From Luidia sarsii (taxonomy: Eukaryota; Echinodermata; Asteroidea; Paxillosida; Luidiidae), in contig OX465104.1 of NCBI GenBank assembly GCA_949987565.1, forward strand, positions 3,423,301 to 3,487,300: a stretch of DNA of 64,000 bases. The letters are read 5' to 3'. Position 1 is the first letter of the stretch. Every line of letters starts with the position of its first letter. Position numbers and translations under genes: made by a program. The notes beneath the pieces were generated by a model. It saw only the letters and a list, made by a program, of their open reading frames with translations. It was not told the DNA's origin and ran no database searches. This document shows, one piece after another, positions 1 to 10,465 of the stretch.

Positions 1-71
1 CCTTCATCATGAGTAACTACGCCCACTTTGGCACCGGTCTGGTGCCCGAGGGCTGCGGCTTCACACTGCAG
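1..71 (+). CDS. gamma-glutamyltranspeptidase-like (YwrD type), internal exon, partial gene
   Basis: First visible coding exon of a gamma-glutamyltranspeptidase family protein (Ntn-hydrolase fold, heterodimer made by autocleavage; hydrolyses or transfers the gamma-glutamyl group of glutathione and related amides). The frame reads FIMSNYAHFGTGLVPEGCGF, the segment typical of the small-subunit core in the YwrD-like branch, and stops at a GT donor after codon TTC-ACA-CTG-CAG, phase 0. The gene starts upstream of the window, so the large subunit and the catalytic N-terminal threonine of the small subunit are not seen. The three visible exons join in phase and together give about 183 residues. Confidence in the family is high because all three exons match consecutive family motifs; substrate is not decided by the sequence. 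Confidence 0.88.
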
Positions 72-386
72 GTGGGTGAAAGGCAGGGCACCGTACTCCT
101 CCGTCCTCACTATTACACTGTACCAAACCAAACAAAGCATGTTCAAATAAAATCTCCATTTTTTTTGGCCTGCCGTGAAATATCCGTAACCACTCAGCGT
201 TATTGCCGGGGTTTGTCCGACTGTTGGCAAAACAACAAATTTTAATAAATTTATGAATGTATCGTTCTGAAATTCTTTTTACAGTATGTCGGTATTCTCA
301 CTGGCTCGAGCTGATTCTTTGTTGGTGATGAACCGGATCAAATCCTGGATTCTTGATCATTTTGAAATTTAGGATCGTCTAAGTCC

Positions 387-540
387 GTCTGCCTTTGAGA
401 AAGGTCCCGCTAGGATCTAAACGTCAGGCCCTCCGAGTCCTCCTGCCTTTGAGAAAGGTCCTGCTAGGATCGAAACATCAGGCCCACTAAAATTAATTCA
501 GGATTTCAAGTCATTGTAGTCAGAGAGCAGTTTGCCACAT
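387..540 (+). mobile_element. retroposon-like repeat (TTCGATCCTAGCAGGACC family), tandem heads
   Basis: Two successive copies of the head segment (TGCCTTTGAGAAAGGTCC, then GCTAGGATCKAAAC and TCAGGCC) followed by the tail segment GTCAGAGAGCAGTTTGCCAC. Elsewhere in the window the same tail is TAGTCAGTAAGCAGTTTGCA. Here the two heads are in direct rather than inverted order. Diverged, so probably old. Confidence 0.7.
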
Positions 541-555
541 GTTTGCATCACTCAC

Positions 556-920
556 TTAAAGGCCCTACACAACATCGGTAAATGTCAAAAGATTGCCACA
601 GTTTGTGTGTGAAACCATTAAACAATCCAAAAAAGAAATCCTGCGAAGGTTTTAGCTCAAATGGTAATCTGAGAAAGTAGAAAAAGGCAAAAAAACGGTC
701 ACGGTTTTTGCACCATTCTGTAGTGTAAGTGATAGTTTATTACTGGCAAGTAATAAATCATTTGTCGATGTTCGAGTGAAGATTTCTAGGGAAGTACAGC
801 ATCCCAGACCGTAAGATTTTAACATGAGGATTCTATCATGACCATCTACAAACTGTGTAAACTAGAAGGAAATCTGTGGACATGTTTACCGATCTTCCCA
901 ATGCTGTTTTGGGCCTTTAA
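556..920. mobile_element. TTAA-flanked inverted-repeat MITE, copy 1
   Basis: 365 bp beginning TTAAAGGCCCTACACAACAT and ending with GCCTTTAA; the ends are inverted repeats of about 25 bp. No coding capacity. A copy in opposite orientation lies at 28645-29019 and a more diverged one at 7703-8079. The TTAA at each end could be the target duplication, as in piggyBac-related elements; this assignment is inference. Confidence 0.7.
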
Positions 921-1052
921 CTTGTGATTGCATTTTAGTTAATCCTCATATGATTGCGGATGCGGACTGCGGCAAGAGCAATTTGCTAAGCCACTTTGTT
1001 GCTGCTCGACATCTTGTACGGAATACCGAGTTTTCTGGTTCATTGTCTGCAG

Positions 1053-1223
1053 AACCGCGGCAACAACTTCTCCCTCCGGCCCGGCCACCCCAACGTCCTG
1101 GCCCCGGGCAAGCGCTCCTTCCACACCATCATCCCGGCCCTGCTGACCGACGACGCCACGGGGTCCTTCCTGGCGACCTTTGGGGTCATGGGGGAGTTCA
1201 TGCAACCCCAGGGTCAGATACAG
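1053..1223 (+). CDS. gamma-glutamyltranspeptidase-like, penultimate exon
   Basis: 57 codons, bounded by an AG acceptor (tctgcag) and a GT donor (caggtaaatc), phase 0 at both ends. It encodes [20 protein letters not shown], then a run through FHTIIPALL to [15 protein letters not shown]. In this family the N-R-G, H-P-N, P-G-K-R and M-Q-P-Q-G blocks line the active-site side of the small subunit and follow directly on the sequence of the preceding exon. The exon is GC-rich whereas the surrounding introns are AT-rich. Confidence 0.9.
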
Positions 1224-1498
1224 GTAAATCGCTGCGATGCTTCGCAACTCCTCTTTTCTGTTTGTTTTCCAATCCTGTCTGGATTAAGGTCGTCAGGTAT
1301 CCTTTTTTTTAAATCTGTTTTTCTTTCTTTCATTCAACAGCATGTGTATACCAAAATGATGTGAAATGATGTAGTACATTACATTGTGTTGGCATGAGTC
1401 CGCACTGCACGTACGTTACATGATTGCAATGCACACAGAAACATGTTCACATACAGCTATCAATGTCACCTCTGCTAATGGGGATAGCTGCACTCTAA

Positions 1499-1821
1499 GG
1501 GGTGGATTTCACAAAGCCTTACGACGCATCGTAACTCAACTTAATAGACGGATAACCCATCGTAAGTTGTGATAGAAGCGTTATGATGCATCGTAACTTA
1601 ACTTACGATGGATAACCCATTGTAAGTTGTGATAGAAGCCTTACGATGCATCTTAACTCAACTTACGATGGATAACCCATCGTAAGTTGTGATAGAAGCC
1701 TTACGATGCATCGTAACTCAACTTACGATGGATAACCCATTGTTAGTTGTGATACACCATATGGTTTTTGTGCATCGCTCATCGCTGATCATAGGTTATG
1801 ATGGGTTTGATGAAATCGACT
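1499..1821. mobile_element. GGATTTCAC-type MITE with internally amplified 60-bp unit
   Basis: Starts GGGGTGGATTTCACAAAGCC and ends GGGTTTGATGAAATCGAC, an imperfect terminal inverted repeat. Inside, a 60-bp unit (TTACGATGCATCGTAACT, ACTTACGATGGATAACCCAT, KGTAAGTTGTGATAGAAG) is repeated four times at about 1514-1751. Single-unit relatives occur in both arms of the large inverted repeat (about 53931-54088 and 63665-63812), so the amplification is specific to this copy. Confidence 0.7.
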
Positions 1822-1956
1822 GCTGTTTTAACAAGTTGTAACAGAATCGCTAAAGTCCAGCAGACTTTGTTATATAACGGAAGGCGACTGTAGTAGTATG
1901 ACTGTGCAATATTCCTCATCAGGAGTTCTTGTTCCATTTGACATTTTCTGGACCAG

Positions 1957-3476
1957 GTCGATCCTGCTGGCCATGTGTGTAGTAGTGTGCCTGTGCGATA
2001 TCCCTAAAGGGGTTCCTGTGTGTCCATTTGTTGTTTTCCAGCCCAGGTCTTGCTGGCCATGTGTGTAGTAGTGTGCCTGTGCGATATCCCTAAAGGGGTT
2101 CCTGTTTGTCCATTTGTCCTTTTCCCCGGCCCCCAGGTCTTGCTGGCCATGTGTGTAGTAGTATGCCTGTGCGATATCCCTAAAGGGGTTCCTGTGTGTC
2201 CATTTGTCGTTTCCAGCCCAGGTCTTGCTGGCCATGTGTGTAGTAGTACGCCTGTGCGATATCCCTAAAGGGGTTCCTGTGTGTCCATTTGTCCTTTTCC
2301 AGCCCAGGTCTTGCTGGCCATGTGTGTAGTAGTATGCCTGAGTGTGCGATATCCCTAAAGGGGTTCCTGTGTGTCCATTTGTCCTTTTCCAGCCCAGGTC
2401 TTGCTGGCCATGTGTGTAGTAGTGTGCCTGCGTGATATCCCTAAAGGGGTTCCTGTGTGTCCATTTGTCCTTTTCCAGCCCAGGTCTTGCTGGCCATGTG
2501 TGTAGTAGTGTGCCTGTGCGATATCCCTAAAGGGGTTCCTGTGTGTCCATTTGTCCTTTTCCAGCCCAGGTCTTGCTGGCCATGTGTGTAGTAGTGTGCC
2601 TGTGTGATATCCCTAAAGGGGTTCCTGTGTGTCCATTTGTCCCCTTTTCCAGCCCAGGTCTTGCTGGCCATGTGTGTAGTAGTATGCCTGTGCGATATCC
2701 CTAAAGGGGTTCCTGTGTGTCCATTTGTCCTTTTCCAGCCAGGGTCGATCCTACTGGCTATGTGTGTACTGTGTAGTAGTATGCCTGAGTGTGCGATATC
2801 CCTAAAGGGGTTCCTGTGTGTCCATTTGTCCTTTTCCAGCCCAGGTCTTGCTGGCCATGTGTGTAGTAGTATGCCTGTGCGATATCCCTAAAGGGGTTCC
2901 TGTGTGTCCATTTGTCCTTTTCCAGCCTAGATACTACTGGCCATGTGTGTAGTAGTACATGTATGCCTGTGCGATATCCCTAAAGGGGTTCCTGTGTGTC
3001 CATTTGTCATTTTCCAGCCCAGGTCTTGCTGGCAATGTGTGTAGTAGTATGCCTGTGCGATATCCCCAAAGGGGTTCCTGTGTGTCCATTTGTCCTTTTC
3101 CAGCCCAGGTCTTGCTGGCCATGTGTGTAGTAGTATGCCTGTGCGATATCCCTAAAGCGGTTCCTGTGTGTCCATTTGTCGTTTTCCAGCCCAGATCGAT
3201 CCTACTGGCTATGTGTGTAGTAGTATGCCTGAGTGTGCGATATCCCTAAAGGGGTTCCTGTGTGTCCATTTGTCCTTTTCCCCGGCCCCCAGGTCTTGCT
3301 GGCCATGTGTGTAGTGGTATGCCTTTGCGATATCCCTAAAGGGGTTCCTGTGTGTCCATTTGTCGTTTTCCAGCCAGGGTCGATCCTACTGGCTATGTGT
3401 GTAGTAGTATGCCTGAGTGTGCGATATCCCTAAAGGGGTTCCTGTGTGTCCATTTGTCATTTTCCCCGGCCCCCAG
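1957..3476 (+). repeat. intronic minisatellite containing copies of the exon's 3' splice site
   Basis: About 17 tandem units, mostly 85-90 bp and up to about 100 bp, each with GTCTTGCTGGCCATGTGTGT, GCGATATCCCTAAAGGGGTT, CCTGTGTGTCCATTTGTCCT and TTTTCCAGCCCAG. Unit starts are near 1957, 2047, 2137, 2222, 2308, 2398, 2484, 2570, 2659, 2745, 2847, 2932, 3021, 3107, 3192, 3293 and 3379. The last boundary runs into the true terminal exon at 3477, whose acceptor context (CCCCGGCCCCCAG then GTCTTGCTGGCCATG) is reproduced exactly in the units starting at 2137 and 3293. Variant units carry GTCGATCCTACTGGCT. Confidence 0.95.
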
Positions 3477-3788
3477 GTCTTGCTGGCCATGTCCGAGTTT
3501 GGGATGTCCCCCCAGCAGGCCCTGGACCAGCCCCGCTTCCTGGTGGAGGTGACGCAGAGCGGCCTGAGTGGCCGCGTGTTCCTCGAGGAGGGAGTGGGGG
3601 CCGAGGTCCGGGCCGAGCTGGCGGCCCTGGGCCACCGCGTCGAGGGCCCCGTCACTGGCTGGGACCGGCGACGCTTCGGCCGGGGACAGGTCATCGCCGC
3701 CGCCGCCGCCGCCGCTGCGGGAGACGGGGCCGGCCAGCTGCGGGCCGGTTGCGATTTCCGGGGCGACGGGGAACCGGTCGGATATTAG
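3477..3788 (+). CDS. gamma-glutamyltranspeptidase-like, terminal exon
   Basis: Last exon, 103 codons plus TAG. It starts after ggcccccag with VLLAMSEFGMSPQQALDQPR, the expected continuation of the preceding exon (MQPQGQIQ then VLLAM), and ends with FGRGQVI, an alanine run, and AGCDFRGDGEPVGY-stop; a C-terminal F-G-R-G-Q and a G-D-G-x-x-x-G-Y end are typical of YwrD-like members. A run of GCC/GCT codons gives eight to nine alanines in place of the usual short loop. The first 15 bases of this exon and its splice acceptor are copied about 17 times in the minisatellite immediately upstream, which may confuse gene finders. Confidence 0.9.
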   Translation, partial: VLLAMSEFGMSPQQALDQPRFLVEVTQSGLSGRVFLEEGVGAEVRAELAALGHRVEGPVTGWDRRRFGRGQVIAAAAAAAAGDGAGQLRAGCDFRGDGEPVGY

Positions 3789-4080
3789 GAAGGCGTTCGT
3801 GGATACTTCGTGATCGTCGGTTGAGGTTTGGTTTACCAGCCACAGAATGAGAGAGTTTGACAGATTATGTGGGAGACCTTGACAATGGATTCAAGCTTGA
3901 TGTTACCCTAATCGATTTGGATGAGATCTCGGGATAGTATTTGAGTATGTAATCTATCTTTTGTAATGTGATACACTGCAGTGAAGTTTCCCACTCATAA
4001 AATCGTCGATGTGGCTCTTTGATGATGCTAACGCTTTATGGTCTTTTGTGGGTGACTTTGAGCCTTTTTCAAAAAGCACG
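3789..4080. other. 3' flank / presumed 3' UTR of the GGT-like gene
   Basis: AT-rich sequence after the TAG with no further reading frame of note. No convincing AATAAA hexamer is seen close to the stop; a possible one lies near 4758 beyond the hexamer array. Boundaries of the UTR cannot be set from sequence alone. Confidence 0.35.
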
Positions 4081-4503
<423 letters not shown>

Positions 4504-4914
4504 GTAGAAGGAGACAAAGGGAAAAGGGGAGGAGATGAGAGGAAAAATATCATGAGGATTAAGAGAATAATTCATGATGATGGTGATGATGATGATATAC
4601 ATGAAATAGATGGAAACAATGTCTTACAATAACAGAGAAATGTATTATATTATCGCCAAATTGCCCAAACAGTTTTTCTATGCAACAATTTTTGATTTGA
4701 GACAGTGTTTGATAGATTTGATCTATTTTTCTATTGAATTTTTGTATCGCCGTTATTAATAAATAAACAAAAAAAACAGAATTGATAAGAATCCACATAC
4801 TTCTGAGTTGAAATGTCCCAAATTTTAATATTGAAAAGCAAAGTTACGAAGTTAGGAGCAGCGATCTCCTTGACGATTAAATCCCACTGTAATTTTTAAA
4901 ATCTAACTGCATGC

Positions 4915-5115
4915 TGTAGCCAGGTTTACAACAATTGGTTGTTTGCGTCCGAATGAAAGCGGGGGCGTGATCCTTGACGATTATACGTCAGTTAACGTTA
5001 ACGATGACGTGCTTCTGACGGGCGCCCCCACCCAGGCAAAGTTGACTATTTTGGGAAGGCCACCATCCCAAAGTCTGACCTTTCGACAGTATTTGAATCG
5101 GAAAATCTTGAGATT
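4915..5115 (+). repeat. dispersed repeat, SINE-like candidate, copy 1
   Basis: Shares GTTTACARCRATTGRTTGTT, the block GTTAAYGGTTGAA-like, TGCTTCTGAC and TTGACTATTTTGGGAAGGCC with 36478-36680; part is present in reverse complement at 49950-50045. The 36 kb copy has a tRNA box-A-like motif downstream. Family identity is unknown. Confidence 0.5.
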
Positions 5116-5504
5116 TCGTGAGGGCCAGTATTTCTCCTGAACGACCCTTTAACGTGCCTAATGATTACCTTCCAACATCTGCCCTGTCCTCACGATTTCA
5201 ACACGTGTTTTGTAAACGATGTATCATGTAGCCCACACACCGGAGCGGCCCGTAATTGCAAAAGCTATTTTGGCCTAAGCCCGAGCACAATGTACATACC
5301 ATTAGCAGTTATTGCTTGGGAGATTTTCATTAATTCATTCTTCTTTATTATTTTTTACAAAATACATACATGGCGTTTTTGATATCATAAAGTTCAAGCT
5401 TATTTTACAAAAAAATATTTATACACTTTGGGCGCATTTCTTTTCCTAGTGTGTGATGTTGGAGAGCAGATGTGGGAAGATTTCACAGTTTCGAACTTCC
5501 TTAA

Positions 5505-5656
5505 AGTGATATACAAAAATGCTGCAAACTGCTTACTGACTGAAAATTACCAAAATGCAAATCTCAACATTTTAGCGGGCCCGACGTTTCGATCCTAGCA
5601 GGACCTTTGAGAAAGGTCCTGCTAGGATCGAAACGTCGGGCCCGCTCAATTTTGAG
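5505..5656. mobile_element. inverted-dimer retroposon-like element (hairpin)
   Basis: Tail ATACAAAAATGCTGCAAACT followed by two inverted head segments (5568-5611 and 5612-5656): GGGCCCGACGTTTCGATCCT then its reverse complement. The arms are nearly perfect, giving a long hairpin. Same organisation as 6702-6871, 45342-45510, 53555-53695, 55870-56065. Confidence 0.8.
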
Positions 5657-6258
5657 TTTCGAACTTCAATAGAAGTACACTCTGGTGACTGGGTTTTTAT
5701 GTTCTCGAGTTATTTTATATTTTGATCCAGATGAGCATAAGGATTTTCAGGGGAAAAAAAACACAACCCAGATGGACATGGGCAATATAACAAAACTTCA
5801 GCAATCGTCGATGGGATTAAAAATAGTAATACTGATGAAATAGGATATAAGCGTAGATACCATTTGAAGCAGATATCCTGACGTTTTGATTCTGGCAGGA
5901 TCCAAGATGGCTCCGCCGAGCTGATTATCATAAAATGTGTACCCACAACTTTGTTTTAAAATAAGTTTTTTTTGGAGGCTAATTAACTGGGGGTTCACTC
6001 TTCAATTTAGTGCGTAATTTGGACCATATCTGGCTTTAAATGTGGCCCTATTTTGTTGTAGAAGTGGAGGAGTCTATCCCAAAACCCATGCAGAAATACG
6101 GCTTGGATGGCTACACATTTTTTTTTTCGGGGGGTAATTAACAAAACATCTAATCGGCTAAAGGCACAACAATTTAAAAGAATTGAAAATAATCTGAGAG
6201 ATGAAGGTCTAAACTAAAATTAATTTTCAGTATAGCTACAAGAATAGCTACAAGAAGA

Positions 6259-6318
6259 TCTCTCTGCCTTTGAGAAAGGTCCTGCTAGAATCGAAACGTC
6301 AGGCCCACCTATTTTTGA
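6259..6318 (+). mobile_element. single-head copy of the GATCCTAGCAGG element
   Basis: One head segment only (CTGCCTTTGAGAAAGGTCCT, then TAGAATCGAAACGTCAGGCC). No tail detected. Confidence 0.7.
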
Positions 6319-6498
6319 GATAGCTACAAGAACTGAGAAACTTTCCGTAGGCAGGGGAAAAAGCAAGAACCAGGAAGGGAATTCCAGATGGCGGCAGAAC
6401 GAGGGAAGTTGTTCCAATACCTCTCCGTTCTACACCTGGAGATAGAGATAGAGTGTGTGAGTGAGAGGAGGCAAACAGCCTGGTTGCTTGCTTAAAAT

Positions 6499-6936
6499 GT
6501 GACCCGGCACAACGACATGAGGAATATCCCACCAAAACACTTTTTGAGTAAACAACGCCTGTTAAAGTTAAAGTATATTCACAATTCGATTACAAATCTT
6601 TTTCTTTTTTTTGGATTTTCGGAAATTTTAAGTATTAGAGGATATTATATTTTGATATCATTTGAAAGCTAATGGTATACTCTTTCACATCATTGGAAAA
6701 AGGTGATATACAAAAATGTTGCAAACTGCTTACTAACTAAAATTACCAAAAGGTAAATCTTAAAATTAAGTGGGCCTGACGTTTCGATCCTAGCAGGACC
6801 TTTCTCAAAGGCAGAGTGCCTTTGAGAAAGGTCCTGCTAGGATCGAAACGTCAGGCCCACTTAATTTTAAGATCATTAGAAAAACCTCAAAATCCCAAAA
6901 GTTGGGTTATTCCTCATTATGCTGTGCCGGGTCACA
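6499..6936. mobile_element. GTGACCCGGCAC MITE interrupted by a nested element
   Basis: Outer element of about 255 bp with terminal inverted repeats TGTGACCCGGCACAACGACA and TATGCTGTGCCGGGTCACA. Its interior is split at 6701/6872 by an inverted-dimer element. Intact relatives at 8589-8843 and 11183-11435 give the empty site. No coding capacity. Confidence 0.85.
6702..6871. mobile_element. inverted-dimer element nested in a MITE, with 13-bp target duplication
   Basis: Flanked by ATCATTGGAAAAA (6689-6701) and ATCATTAGAAAAA (6872-6884), a 13-bp near-perfect direct repeat that is single in the uninterrupted MITE copies. Contains the tail (GTGATATACAAAAATGTTGC) and two inverted heads. The duplication shows this is an insertion unit and sets its ends. 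Confidence 0.85.
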
Positions 6937-7702
6937 AATGTCCTAACTTGGGGGGGGGGGGCTGGTCGGCAAGCAGTATAAACCAAATACTGAAACTCCA
7001 GATTTTCTCCTATTTTAAAATGGAATTACACAATCTATCCTCCCTGTATTTCAGTATAACCCAACAGCAGTATTTACATCAAACGCAGATCAAGAATTAC
7101 ACAGAACACGAGGTGAAACCGAATCAGATTCGAATTATTTTTAGGCTATTTACTAATGAATCATACTGATGCTGCAGAAAGGTTGGACGCAGTCTCCCTC
7201 ATTAAGCTAGAGACGGGAGAAAGTCCATTCATTAATTATAGCTCTGCGTTATTATTTGGTTGCACAGTCGTTGAGTGAGTTCACTCATTTCGGGAGAACT
7301 ACGTGACGGAGGCCTGTACGGTGCGTCCAAGCCCGATATAGACGGGGTTGGATATTTTTAGGCGCGGGGTCGGCCGTCCCGTGACCACGGATGGCATTAG
7401 GCAGCGTCCGCCTTGCGCCAAGATGTAACCCTACATCCAGGCTCTACGACCGGGTTTCGGATGCAAAATAATCAAGTGCTTATCCAGGAATTACTCGCGG
7501 AGGAAATTGAATTATCTCCGGCAAGTTTGGTGCTGTATTTTTTTATATTTTTTTTTGGAATGGCGGTTTCTTTTTGGAAACGAGCCAGCGCTTGTTCGTT
7601 AAAAATTGGTCGTTAAAAAGTTCGTCCCAATATTTACAGGCGTAGGCCTATAACGTCTGCATTTGCTGTGCAATGTTTAAACAACACTTTTTTTAAAAGT
7701 TT

Positions 7703-8079
7703 TTAAAGCCCCTACACAACATTGGTAAGATCGAAAAACAGAAATGTTCACAGATTTACATGAAACTTATACAGTTTTAAGATGGTTATGGAAGAAACCT
7801 TGCACTGAAATATTTCTGCCTAAAATGTTGTAATTTGGGAGAAAAAAGTAAAAGAAATCGTTTACGTCTCGCCGAGATTTAAATTTTTTTTCGGAACAAT
7901 ACGTTGAATGCTGCATTTTCGCGAATCAAAATAAATGAAGCGGTTTTCCACTATTTTCTCAAGACTCGGTTGGCGGATTGAGCTGAACATTTTCACAGGT
8001 GTGCTATTTCGTGCATAATTATGTGGGATCAGACAACGTATTCTTTGACCTCGACCGATGTTGTGAGTTATCCCTTTAA
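7703..8079. mobile_element. TTAA-flanked inverted-repeat MITE, diverged copy
   Basis: Begins TTAAAGCCCCTACACAACAT and ends with CCGATGTTGTG and CCCTTTAA. Internal part similar in order to 556-920 but diverged. Confidence 0.55.
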
Positions 8080-8344
8080 ATTCAGGTGATGCAATCTTTT
8101 TTTAATTTCGTGTGATGTATAGCCAAAATGTTGACGGTTTACGGATAGGATATGGATATGGAGGGGATATGGATTTTGTTGATAAACGGTTGAAACCCGA
8201 TTTATAACCTACAAACAATTGGATGGGCAGACGAACTGACGAACAGCCACGTGATCTCAGCAACTCTGATCCATCCACGTGTGTAAGTTAAGATCGTTTC
8301 TTCTCTGTATCATTGTATATCAATAAATCCATTTAAAAATCGCA

Positions 8345-8520
8345 AAATTGAGTGGGCCTGACGTTTCCATCTTAGCAGGACCTTTCTCAAAGGCAGAGTG
8401 ACAAGGATAAAACAGATACAAGAAGGAAGGGTGTATAGAGAGTGAATAGGACAATGAGAAAAGCTGGTAGGGTGAGATCAAAGGGAAGGGCAGTGAGTAG
8501 GCTTATAGGGTAAATAAATT
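8345..8520 (-). mobile_element. longer single-head copy of the GATCCTAGCAGG element
   Basis: Reverse-strand relative of 11600-11828. The head (GCCTGACGTTTCCATCTTAG) is followed by about 120 bp (GTGACAAGGATAAAACAGAT through AAGGGAAGGGCAGTGAG) that the short copies lack. It suggests the short elements are truncated forms of a longer parent. Confidence 0.65.
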
Positions 8521-8588
8521 ATTTAGTTCGGAGACGGTCCATAATATGAATTAATTTTTTTCCTGTAGGCCTATCACTAAAGGTAAAA

Positions 8589-8843
8589 TGTGACCCGGGC
8601 AGCATAATGAGGAATAACCCAACTTTTGGGATTTTGAGGTTTTTCTAATGATGTGAAAGAGTATACCATTAGCTTTCAAATGATATCAAAATATAATATC
8701 CTCTAATACTTAAAATTTCCGAAAATACAAAAAAAAAGATAATTGATTTTTAATCGAATTGTGAAGATACTTTAACTTCAGGCGTTGTTTACTCAAAAAG
8801 TGTTTTTGGTGGGATATTCCTCATGTCGTTGTGCCGGGTCACA
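8589..8843. mobile_element. GTGACCCGGCAC MITE, complete
   Basis: Terminal inverted repeats TGTGACCCGGGCAGCATAAT and GTCGTTGTGCCGGGTCACA. The core contains CTTTCAAATGATATCAAAAT and GATACTTTAACTTCAGGCGT. Nearest family members at 6499, 8940, 11183, 46376 and 58617. Confidence 0.85.
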
Positions 8844-8939
8844 AATATGTAAAAAACAAAACAAAAAAAACAACAACCCATAAACCGATAGGGGCCTACC
8901 TGCATGATCAGGCCGGAGGTAAACCTAATCCAGCCCATA

Positions 8940-9406
8940 TGTGACCCGGCACAGCATAATGAGGAATAACCCCCACTTTTGAGATTTTGCGATTTTCTAA
9001 TGATGTGAAAGAGTATACTATTATCAAATGATATCAAAATTATTTCCGTGTGCACTTTGTTGTAAATTGTACAAGGGGACTTCGCTCTTTCGTTTGGTAC
9101 CAGACACAATATAGCAGCACCATTCTAACTCCTCGAAAGCGGCCATTCAAAAAGGCAGGAACTTTACATTTTCATGAAAACAGTACACAAACACTCCCCC
9201 GAAATCCTCGTTTTTTCAACATTTAGAGACGGATTTCGGAAAAATCCTTAAGATATATTATCCTCCAATACATTAACTTTCCGAAAATACAAAAAAACCT
9301 CATATTGATTTTTTTTAATCGAATTGAGAAGATACTTTGACCTGAGCGTTGTTTACTCGAAAAGTGTTTTGGTGGGATATTCCTCATGTCACTGTGCCGG
9401 GTCACA
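8940..9406. mobile_element. GTGACCCGGCAC MITE carrying an unrelated insertion of about 185 bp
   Basis: Both terminal repeats are present. Between about 9051 and 9237, where other copies read ATCAAAATATAATATCCTCT, there is foreign sequence (TCCGTGTGCACTTTGTTG through TTTAGAGACGGATTTCGG). The inserted piece has no family seen elsewhere in the window. Confidence 0.75.
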
Positions 9407-9800
9407 TATCCAACCTGCCCAAAATAGTATCCATCTAATCATCGCAATTAATTACTTCGCAATTAATTACTACTGGAGCTAAGCAAAAAATGTATTTGAC
9501 TCAGTGGTGTGTATCGAATATCAAGCTCAGAATAAAAAAATAATAATAACTGAACGCATCACCAACATTTTGATTGCGATTTCATTAGGGGAGAGTGCAA
9601 AGTACTCGCGTGTATAGCTATCTGTATAGCTATCTAGCTGAAATATGATAGTTACATATCTCAGGGGCTAGGGACATACATACTTTCATATTATGTGTTA
9701 ATGAACTACATATAAATTTAACAGAGCCAGTGTGGTATACATGTAAACATTGAAAGCAATAATCGGCCCAATTATAGATATTCACTGTTTGAAAAGGGAC
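9407..9800. other. unremarkable AT-rich intergenic DNA
   Basis: No gene, repeat family or structured motif recognised. Confidence 0.5.
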
Positions 9801-10465
9801 ATAATTGAGAGGGAGATAGAAATCGAGAGAGAGACAGAGAGAGGGGGAGAGATAAGGAGAGAGAGAGATAGGGAGAGAGGGGGAGTGAGAGAGAGACAGA
9901 GAGAGGCGGAGAGATAGGGAGAGAGAGGGATAGGGAGAGAGAGAGAGTGAGAGAGCGAGGGAGAGAGAGAGAAAGATGGAGAGAGAGGGGGAGTGGGTTG
10001 GAGAGAGGAAGAGAGAGGGAGGGAGAGAGTGAGGGGGAGAGAGGGGGGAGAGAGAGGGAGAGAGACGGAGAGAGAGAGGGAGAGAGATATATAGAGAGAG
10101 GGAGAGGGTGGGAGAGATGAAGAGGGAGAGAGGGAGAGAGAGATGGAGAGAGTGGGAGAGAGGAAGAGAGAGAGAGGGGGAGAAAGGGAGAGGGAGAGAG
10201 AGAGGGAAAGAGGGAGGGGGAGAGAGGGGAGAGAGATGGAGAGTGGGAGAGAGGAGGAGAGAGGGAGGGGGAAAGAGGGGAGAGACGGAGGGAGAGAGAC
10301 AAGACAGACAGAGACATAAACAGACATAGACAGAGACAGTCATAGAGACAGAGAAAGAGAAAGAGCTAGACAGAGACAGATACAGAGACAGTCATAGAGA
10401 AAGAGACAGAGACAGAGGCAGAGGCAGAGACAGAGACAGAGACAGAGACAGAGACAGAGAAAATA
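9801..10465 (+). repeat. GA-rich array (GGGAGAGA, then GACAGA)
   Basis: Polypurine + strand. Irregular GAGAGGGAGA units to about 10290, then AGACAGAGACAGAGAC to 10465. Long serine/leucine/proline frames on the - strand are by-products of the skewed composition. Confidence 0.95.

Larger units (their letters stand above)
72..1052. other. intron of the GGT-like gene with two dispersed elements
   Basis: Non-coding. Contains a diverged copy of the inverted-dimer retroposon family (387-540) and a complete 365-bp inverted-repeat element (556-920). The donor at 72 and the acceptor at 1051-1052 obey GT-AG. Confidence 0.8.

Noticed and set aside
1957..3476. CRISPR array
   Set aside because: Tandem units are contiguous without unique spacers, contain splice-site copies, and the context is eukaryotic.
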